This document shows positions 6,613 through 11,019 of a stretch of DNA of 11,019 nt, piece after piece; position 1 is the first letter of the stretch; each line of letters begins with the position of its first letter. This stretch comes from Candidatus Bathyarchaeota archaeon (GTDB taxonomy: Archaea > Thermoproteota > Bathyarchaeia > 40CM-2-53-6 > RBG-13-38-9). The notes below the pieces were generated by a model, which was given only the letters and a program-made list of their open reading frames with translations, made no database searches and was not told where the DNA came from. The stretch covers positions 1 through 11,019 of the forward strand of contig JAGLGJ010000025.1 in assembly GCA_023144075.1 (NCBI GenBank), read 5' to 3'. A program made the position numbers and the translations under genes.

Positions 6613-7812
6613 TTGGTAAATGAAAAATATCAAAAATTTATCAGAGAACAATTCGACGAACTAAAACGAATAAATTACGCTCCTCATTTTAGAGTTCTAG
6701 CTGGTCCAGACGATACAAAATCAAATCTAGATGGCCAAGAAATTCTAGTTCTTTGTGCTAACAACTACTTAGGACTAGCTAATCACCCTGAAATGAAAGA
6801 AGCTGCCATAGCTGCAATTAAAAAATATGGAGCTGGGATGGGCACTGGAAGAAAAATTATGACTTATGATATACAAGAGGAACTCGATGAGAAATTAGCG
6901 GAATTTAAGTCAGCTGATGCTGCTTTAGTTTACCCCACGGGTTATACAGCAAATATGGGTTCAATCTGGTGTGTTATGACGGAAGGGGATACGATAGTAA
7001 GTGATGAACTAAACCACGCAAGTATAATAGACGGATGTAGAATGGCGAGAAAAACTAATCGCATAATCTACAAACATACTGATATGGAAGATCTTGAAAA
7101 GAAACTGAAAGAAAGTACGAAAACACGTGAGACCGGTAAAACTATGATAATCACTGATGCAGTTTTCAGCATGGATGGTGATATTTGTCCTCTTCCAGAA
7201 ATTGTAGAATTAGCCGAAAAATATGATGCGTTTACATTTATTGATGAAGCTCATGCTTCAGGTGTACTCGGAAAGAACGGAAGAGGAACATGTGAACATT
7301 TCAATGTTGAAGGGAAAGTAGAAGTTCAAATGGGTACTCTGTCAAAGGCTTTGGCCACTGTAGGTGGATATATTGCTGGAAGTGAAGAACTAAGATACTA
7401 CCTTTATCGTCGTTCGAGACCTTTTTGTTTCTCCACGGGATTCCTTTCACCAGGAGAATGTGGAGCCGCATTGAAAGCTGTAGAAATACTCAAACGAGAA
7501 CCAGAACGTGTTGAGAGACTACGTGATAATACAAAATATTTCAAGAAAGAGTTACAAGACTTGGGCTTCAATACAGGTGTCAGTCAAACACCTATAACTC
7601 CTGTAATAGTAGGAACTCCTGAGAAAGCACAATCATTAAGCAAACTACTTTACGAGAAGGAGAAAATATTCTGTGGAGCCATAAGTTATCCAGTTGTGCC
7701 TAAAGGTACCGATAGAATAAGATCGATAGTCAATGCTCATCATACTCGAGAGCAATTGGATTATGCAGTTGGGGGATTCGAAAGAGTAGGAAAAGAATTA
7801 GGAATAATATAG
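6613..7812 (+). CDS. kbl: Glycine C-acetyltransferase (2-amino-3-ketobutyrate CoA ligase)-like PLP enzyme
   Basis: A 399-residue alpha-oxoamine synthase, one residue from the length of E. coli Kbl. Kbl makes 2-amino-3-ketobutyrate from glycine and acetyl-CoA or runs the reverse cleavage in threonine breakdown. Visible landmarks: CANNYLGLANHPE (48-60), NHASIIDG with His135, DEAHASGVLGKNGRG with Asp211 and His214, the PLP lysine Lys245 in GTLSKALATVGGY, RRSRPFCFST, and YPVVPKGTDRIRSI with Arg370 at the substrate-carboxylate position. The NYLGLANHP, NHASIIDG and YPVVPKG segments favour Kbl, but YPTGYTANMG resembles BioF-type enzymes, so a broader acyl-CoA range or a different role is possible. 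No threonine dehydrogenase or biotin gene is nearby. Starts at TTG behind AGGT and stops at TAG just before a hairpin terminator. Monocistronic. Confidence 0.88.
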   Translation: MVNEKYQKFIREQFDELKRINYAPHFRVLAGPDDTKSNLDGQEILVLCANNYLGLANHPEMKEAAIAAIKKYGAGMGTGRKIMTYDIQEELDEKLAEFKSADAALVYPTGYTANMGSIWCVMTEGDTIVSDELNHASIIDGCRMARKTNRIIYKHTDMEDLEKKLKESTKTRETGKTMIITDAVFSMDGDICPLPEIVELAEKYDAFTFIDEAHASGVLGKNGRGTCEHFNVEGKVEVQMGTLSKALATVGGYIAGSEELRYYLYRRSRPFCFSTGFLSPGECGAALKAVEILKREPERVERLRDNTKYFKKELQDLGFNTGVSQTPITPVIVGTPEKAQSLSKLLYEKEKIFCGAISYPVVPKGTDRIRSIVNAHHTREQLDYAVGGFERVGKELGII

Positions 7813-7821
7813 GTATTTCAG

Positions 7822-7861
7822 CGTGAACATCTTAAATATCTGATGTTCACGACTTTTTTTT
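7822..7861 (+). terminator. Hairpin plus T-tract terminator after the Kbl-like gene
   Basis: CGTGAACATC (7822-7831) and GATGTTCACG (7842-7851) form a perfect 10-bp stem with a 10-base AT-rich loop, followed by eight T at 7854-7861. It begins ten bases after the TAG stop. Archaeal RNA polymerase mainly needs the T-tract, so the perfect stem is noteworthy and resembles a bacterial intrinsic terminator. Confidence 0.8.
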
Positions 7862-7989
7862 AATTTATTCACCTTCTATCCTGAATTATGTTTAACCATT
7901 CTATGTGTAAAATATTATCTAGTGTGTACCATTTTTCGCTTTTTCCACTCTAACTTCTTTAGAATTGATAATCACGGAAATCTTAAAAA

Positions 7990-8886
7990 TCAAATTACTT
8001 TTTTAAAAATATGTTCTGTGAAACTTTGAAGAGAATGAGGATGTTTTGTCGAAATAAGTTCATTTTCAAGTTCAGAGATTCTTTGAAGAGCTCTCTTTAG
8101 CATATCTCTAAGAATTAAGGAAGAATCATCCGAACCTAAATTTGAGTAATTGGATTCAAGTAAGTATGAAAGCTCTGAGTGGATCGGGATATTATTGGGT
8201 ATTTTTGATTTGGATTGATAGTTTAATCTTCTTTTATCAAATGTTTTGTCAACAATATCGTCCATCAATTGGTAGGACAATCCGATGAGTCTTCCCAAAT
8301 CAAGAAATCTATTGATGTCGTAAGGAGATTTATTGGCAAGTGTAGCAGCAATTGATGTTGCTGCTCCAAATAGTGATCCACTCTTTAGTGTACATATAAT
8401 TAGATAATCCTCTATACCGATCTCAGTATCATGCTTGTTCTCGAGAGTTTCTCCCTCAGAAAGTTCCACTAGCATCTGAGAGACAAGTTCTTTGATTTCT
8501 TTTTTTTCGTAGCTTAATAGTAATTTGATGCCAATTGCTGATAACGTAAGTCCTATTCCGATTGCTAATCCAGTTCCATAACTCCGGTGTAATGACAGTT
8601 TTCCTCTTCGCTTATGTTCTTCGTCGATTATATCATCAAAAATTAAAGAAGAATCATGAACTAATTCGATACCAACAGCTGCGTCGATCGCCTCGGGCAA
8701 GTCTAACCCAATGGTTTCTCCAGTCACTAGAAGGAGGGTTGATCTGTATCTCTTGCCAATTGTGCTTATTTGATCATCAACTAAGTCAACCTGATTTAGA
8801 CGAATAGATTCCTTTGATAATATTTCATGTATCCTATTGTTAATCAATTCTACTTTGTCTGTAAACGTAATGTGTTGTCTACTCAA
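7990..8886 (-). CDS. Polyprenyl (isoprenyl) diphosphate synthase, short divergent form
   Basis: A 298-residue trans-isoprenyl diphosphate synthase, which condenses isopentenyl diphosphate with an allylic diphosphate; in archaea the products feed ether lipids and quinone side chains. Substrate motifs are present: GKRYR (44-48), the first aspartate motif DDIID (84-88) followed by HKRRGK, KSG (168-170), and the second aspartate motif YQLMDDIVD with Asp209, Asp210 and Asp213. Departures from the family are the loss of the usual GD after the first helix pair (GIGLTLSAIG at 110-119) and the lack of a GKxxGxD-like segment after the second motif. It is thus probably an active but divergent paralogue. 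Chain length cannot be predicted. TTG start, nine bases after GAGGAG (8901-8896). Convergent to the Kbl-like gene, and 90 bp downstream of the His-tailed gene. Confidence 0.87.
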   Translation of the reverse strand: MSRQHITFTDKVELINNRIHEILSKESIRLNQVDLVDDQISTIGKRYRSTLLLVTGETIGLDLPEAIDAAVGIELVHDSSLIFDDIIDEEHKRRGKLSLHRSYGTGLAIGIGLTLSAIGIKLLLSYEKKEIKELVSQMLVELSEGETLENKHDTEIGIEDYLIICTLKSGSLFGAATSIAATLANKSPYDINRFLDLGRLIGLSYQLMDDIVDKTFDKRRLNYQSKSKIPNNIPIHSELSYLLESNYSNLGSDDSSLILRDMLKRALQRISELENELISTKHPHSLQSFTEHIFKKVI

Positions 8887-8976
8887 GAGAACAGTCTCCT
8901 CATTTGGTTTTGGATTCGTTCTAATATATTTTCATAAAATTTCAATTTTGCCATATATTACTTGAACATGTTATGA

Positions 8977-9597
8977 TTAGTGATGCTCGTGAGTTCCATG
9001 ATGATGTTCTTTATGGTCTTCGATCATATATTCAAATGGTTCTAAATGGGTTTGAACCTCATTCAGATAAATTATATTTTTATCGGAAGGGGGAAGTCTA
9101 TCTAACAACGTAAAAAGGCTCATGTGTGGAATAATGATTCTTGCTTTGTGAAAAAGTGCTTGATCCTCTTTGCTGTTGAATAGTTTATCAATTGTCGAAT
9201 TTTTAACTTCAATATTTTTAGGAAGATTTTCTTTTAGATAGTTATACAGTTGTTTTCTTGATTTTTTGTATTTCAATTTTAGAAAATCATAATTAAGATA
9301 CATTATAATCTGATAAATAATTTTTAGAAAAAGGTCTTCGGTACTTAAATGATTATAATATATATCAGAAATAAAGATATAGAATAAGTCTAGATCTGCT
9401 TTACTAAAAGCTAATATTCCACTATACCATCCTTTAATATCTTTATGTCCAGATGTATAGAATTTTTCTTCATATCCTTTATGAATGACAAAAAAATAGG
9501 AATTCTTGATAATTATTATTTTATGTTTTAGAGTGCTTACTCTTTTATCGGCTATGTTTTTTAAATAAAATTGAATAGCATCGATTTTTGAGTTCAT
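8977..9597 (-). CDS. Unknown protein with histidine-rich C-terminal tail, encoded directly after larB
   Basis: I do not recognise the family of this 206-residue protein. Residues 1-110 are rich in Ile, Tyr, Phe and Lys (mixed helix and strand, with FYIFISDIYY and FLKIIYQIIMYLNYDFL as the most hydrophobic parts); 111-190 look helical and charged; the last twelve residues contain seven histidines (His195, 198, 199, 200, 203, 205, 206). Such tails bind nickel in HypB, UreE, SlyD and CooJ. It starts 13 bp after the larB stop on the same strand, so the two are almost certainly co-transcribed. Nickel storage or delivery for the pincer cofactor is a reasonable inference, not shown. Sampled stretches inside it have only about 18-20 percent G+C against about 32 percent in the Kbl-like gene, which hints at recent acquisition or relaxed selection. 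Confidence 0.72.
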   Translation of the reverse strand: MNSKIDAIQFYLKNIADKRVSTLKHKIIIIKNSYFFVIHKGYEEKFYTSGHKDIKGWYSGILAFSKADLDLFYIFISDIYYNHLSTEDLFLKIIYQIIMYLNYDFLKLKYKKSRKQLYNYLKENLPKNIEVKNSTIDKLFNSKEDQALFHKARIIIPHMSLFTLLDRLPPSDKNIIYLNEVQTHLEPFEYMIEDHKEHHHGTHEHH

Positions 9598-9610
9598 TTC
9601 AGCTCAAATA

Positions 9611-10423
9611 TTATTTCTTCTTTGAAGTTTTGTTTCTAAATTTAGCTGCCCTATTTGCAATAAGAACTGCAATAACTCCTGCTGCAACTCCACCGTTGAT
9701 GTTCACAACCGATAGTCCGAGCGAGCATCCTTGAAGCATAGCCATAAGGGATGCAATTCCTTTTTCCCCAAAGCCATATCCAACTGAGGTTGGTACACCT
9801 ATTACTGGAATATTAACTAGACCTGATACAACAGATGGTAAAGCACCTTCCCGGCCTGCAATGGCAATAATAACATCCACATCCTTAGCAATCATACTTT
9901 TCAAAGGAGGAAAAAGTCTGTGAATACCAGCTACTCCTACATCATAAGCGGTAATTGTTTGACAACCCATCTCTTCCGAAATAATTTTTGATTCTTCTGC
10001 GATTGGAATATCGGCAGTTCCGGCTGCCAAGATACCGATCTTGCCTCCAGTATCATAAATGTTAAAATCCTTCATTTTTAGAATGCACATTCCAGCCTTC
10101 TGATGTATATTAATGATCGAATTCTTAGGGGGCGTTTTTCGCACAAATTCAAGTTGTTCTTTATTGGCTCGACTAATTATTGTTCTTCCTTTCTCTTTTA
10201 GCATGCTTTTCGTGATATTTGATAGATCTTCGTTGGTCTTACCTTCAGCAAGAATTATTTCAGGTATTCCGCCCCTTAGATCTCTATTGATATCCAGTTT
10301 GGCAATATTACTAATTTCATCTATTGTCTGTGTTCTAAGCAGTTTTTCGGCATCATCTATAGAAATCGAACCTTTGATTAGTCTCTCTAAAATATCTCTC
10401 AACAATAATGCCTCATCGCGCAT
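9611..10423 (-). CDS. larB: Nickel pincer cofactor biosynthesis protein LarB
   Basis: A 270-residue LarB, which carboxylates and hydrolyses nicotinic acid adenine dinucleotide to pyridinium-3,5-biscarboxylate mononucleotide, the first step towards the nickel pincer cofactor of lactate racemase and related LarA enzymes. The N-terminal part (1-120) carries DLRGGIPEIILAEGKT (48-63); the PurE/AIR-carboxylase-like C-terminal part (about 126-260) carries GILAAGTADIPIAEE, AYDVGVAGIHRL, AIAGREGALPSVVSGLV and PTSVGYGFGEKG. Cys233 in MLQGCSLG matches the cysteine that forms the covalent adduct in characterised LarB. Length is normal. The upstream region has an AAATTATGA element about 25 bp before the ATG, so a leaderless mRNA is possible. 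The His-tailed gene follows in the operon; larC, larE and larA are not in the window. Confidence 0.93.
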   Translation of the reverse strand: MRDEALLLRDILERLIKGSISIDDAEKLLRTQTIDEISNIAKLDINRDLRGGIPEIILAEGKTNEDLSNITKSMLKEKGRTIISRANKEQLEFVRKTPPKNSIINIHQKAGMCILKMKDFNIYDTGGKIGILAAGTADIPIAEESKIISEEMGCQTITAYDVGVAGIHRLFPPLKSMIAKDVDVIIAIAGREGALPSVVSGLVNIPVIGVPTSVGYGFGEKGIASLMAMLQGCSLGLSVVNINGGVAAGVIAVLIANRAAKFRNKTSKKK

Positions 10424-10473
10424 AAATATTGGTAACTAATCTCATAATTTGAAATATCCTTGCCTTTTTTCCC

Positions 10474-10626
10474 ATGAAAAACACTTTAGTCATCTCCCAA
10501 AACTCACGAATAAAAGGATATCGAGCATTAATGATTGAAGTGGGCACGCTAATGGTTGAAAAAGGTCTTTTCAGTGGTGTACTAGCGCAAATTATTTATT
10601 TCAAAGAAAAGTCGATCAAACGATAG
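10474..10626 (+). CDS. Small 50-residue open frame, function unknown
   Basis: ATG to TAG frame encoding 50 residues, with a patterned amphipathic centre (GYRALMIEVGTLMVEKGLFSGVLAQII) between basic ends. It lies between the larB start, on the other strand, and a decayed peroxiredoxin gene. No ribosome binding site is visible; a pyrimidine run directly precedes the ATG. The amino-acid make-up looks protein-like, but it may be a remnant of a larger broken gene, since the downstream gene on the same strand is clearly degenerate. I cannot name a family. Confidence 0.35.
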   Translation: MKNTLVISQNSRIKGYRALMIEVGTLMVEKGLFSGVLAQIIYFKEKSIKR

Positions 10627-10648
10627 AAACTGATATTCAGGGTTTGTC

Positions 10649-11019
10649 ATGGTAGAAATAGAAATTGGCAAAAACACACCAATTTTCACTTTAACAGATA
10701 TTAATTGAAAAAAGATATCACTAACGAATTTCGAGAACAAGATTGTCTTAGCTATTTATCTTGGTGCATTCACGAGTGTTTATACAAAGGAAATGTGTAC
10801 CTTCAAAGACTCGCTCACAAAACTCAACGATCTGAAGGCACAAGTGATTGGAATAAGCGTTAATGATCCATTCTGCAACAAGACTTTTTCTGAATTAAAT
10901 GGTCTCAATTTTAATCTTTTAAGTGCCTATTCTCGAGGGGTCGTAAAAATTTATGGAGTAGCAGTTGAAGATTTTGCTGGATTAAAAGGCTATACTGCAG
11001 CGAAACGTTCGATTTTCAT
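10649..11019 (+). pseudogene. Peroxiredoxin (AhpC/TSA family), decayed and cut by the window edge
   Basis: Starting at ATG 10649 behind AGGG (10639-10642), the frame reads as a thiol peroxidase: IEIGKNTPIFTLTDIN, then KIVLAIYLGAFTSVYTKEMCTF, LNDLKAQVIGISVNDPF and VEDFAGLKGYTAAKRSIF. Two lesions stand out. Codon 20 is TGA (10706-10708), where the family usually has the glycine of a D-x-NGK turn, one base from GGA. Codon 45 is TAT (10781-10783), which turns the peroxidatic cysteine of FTSVCT into tyrosine. Further conserved positions are changed: LGAF for PGAF, SAYSRG for SDYxRE, and FNLL for FPLL. The rest of the frame stays open to the edge. Without the catalytic cysteine it cannot reduce peroxide, so this is a pseudogene; selenocysteine at the TGA is not supported because it is not at the active site. 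Confidence 0.85.

Noticed and set aside
8562..8807. 81-codon frame on the plus strand
   Set aside because: Antisense to the first aspartate-motif region of the prenyl synthase.
10113..10439. 108-codon frame on the plus strand
   Set aside because: Antisense to the N-terminal half of larB, with Ser/Leu-rich composition typical of a mirror frame.
10706..10708. In-frame TGA read as selenocysteine in the peroxiredoxin
   Set aside because: The codon lies 25 codons before the peroxidatic position, at a glycine site, and the real catalytic cysteine is replaced by tyrosine; other genes here end in TGA.
1..11019. tRNA, rRNA, CRISPR array, insertion sequence or prophage signs
   Set aside because: I saw no cloverleaf with a conserved T-loop, no regularly spaced repeats, no transposase or integrase, and no terminal inverted repeats flanking a gene.

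Overview
The window looks like chromosomal DNA from an uncultured, AT-rich archaeon. The evidence is a compact archaeal single-strand-binding OB-fold protein, an archaeal-type isoprenyl diphosphate synthase, TATA-box promoters (one placed for a leaderless mRNA), many TTG/GTG starts behind AGGT/GAGG-type ribosome binding sites, and a PDGLE-type NikN. The gene set (pyrrolysine-free MttB-like methyltransferase with its corrinoid protein, NikR-linked nickel uptake, LarB) would fit an anaerobic Bathyarchaeia- or Asgard-like lineage, but no rRNA or other phylogenetic marker is present, so the lineage is inference.

Layout. Positions 1-1320 (minus) hold an ECF-type nickel importer, nikM-nikN-nikQ, with nikQ cut by the left edge. 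nikR (1412-1852, plus) is divergent from it across a 91-bp regulatory gap with an inverted repeat. Next on the plus strand come a small OB-fold protein (2085-2357) and a Tat-exported, ABC-type substrate-binding protein without its permeases (2455-3777). On the minus strand follow a very basic orphan protein (3879-4169), an MttB-family methyltransferase (4246-5697) and its corrinoid protein (5701-6354). A glycine C-acetyltransferase-like PLP enzyme (6613-7812, plus) ends at a clear hairpin terminator. A short polyprenyl synthase (7990-8886), an AT-rich unknown protein with a His-rich tail (8977-9597) and larB (9611-10423) lie on the minus strand. The right end holds a 50-codon orphan frame and a decayed peroxiredoxin gene that runs off the window.

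How the genes fit together. Two themes stand out. One is nickel: import (NikMNQ), sensing (NikR) and the first step of nickel-pincer cofactor synthesis (LarB), with a His-tailed protein directly behind larB. The other is one-carbon metabolism: a corrinoid protein and an MttB-like enzyme form a two-gene operon expected to demethylate a quaternary amine without pyrrolysine. No methyl acceptor enzyme, corrinoid reactivase, LarC or LarE lies in the window, so both pathways must be completed elsewhere. There is no RNA gene, CRISPR array, insertion sequence or gene-free stretch over 300 bases that I can support.
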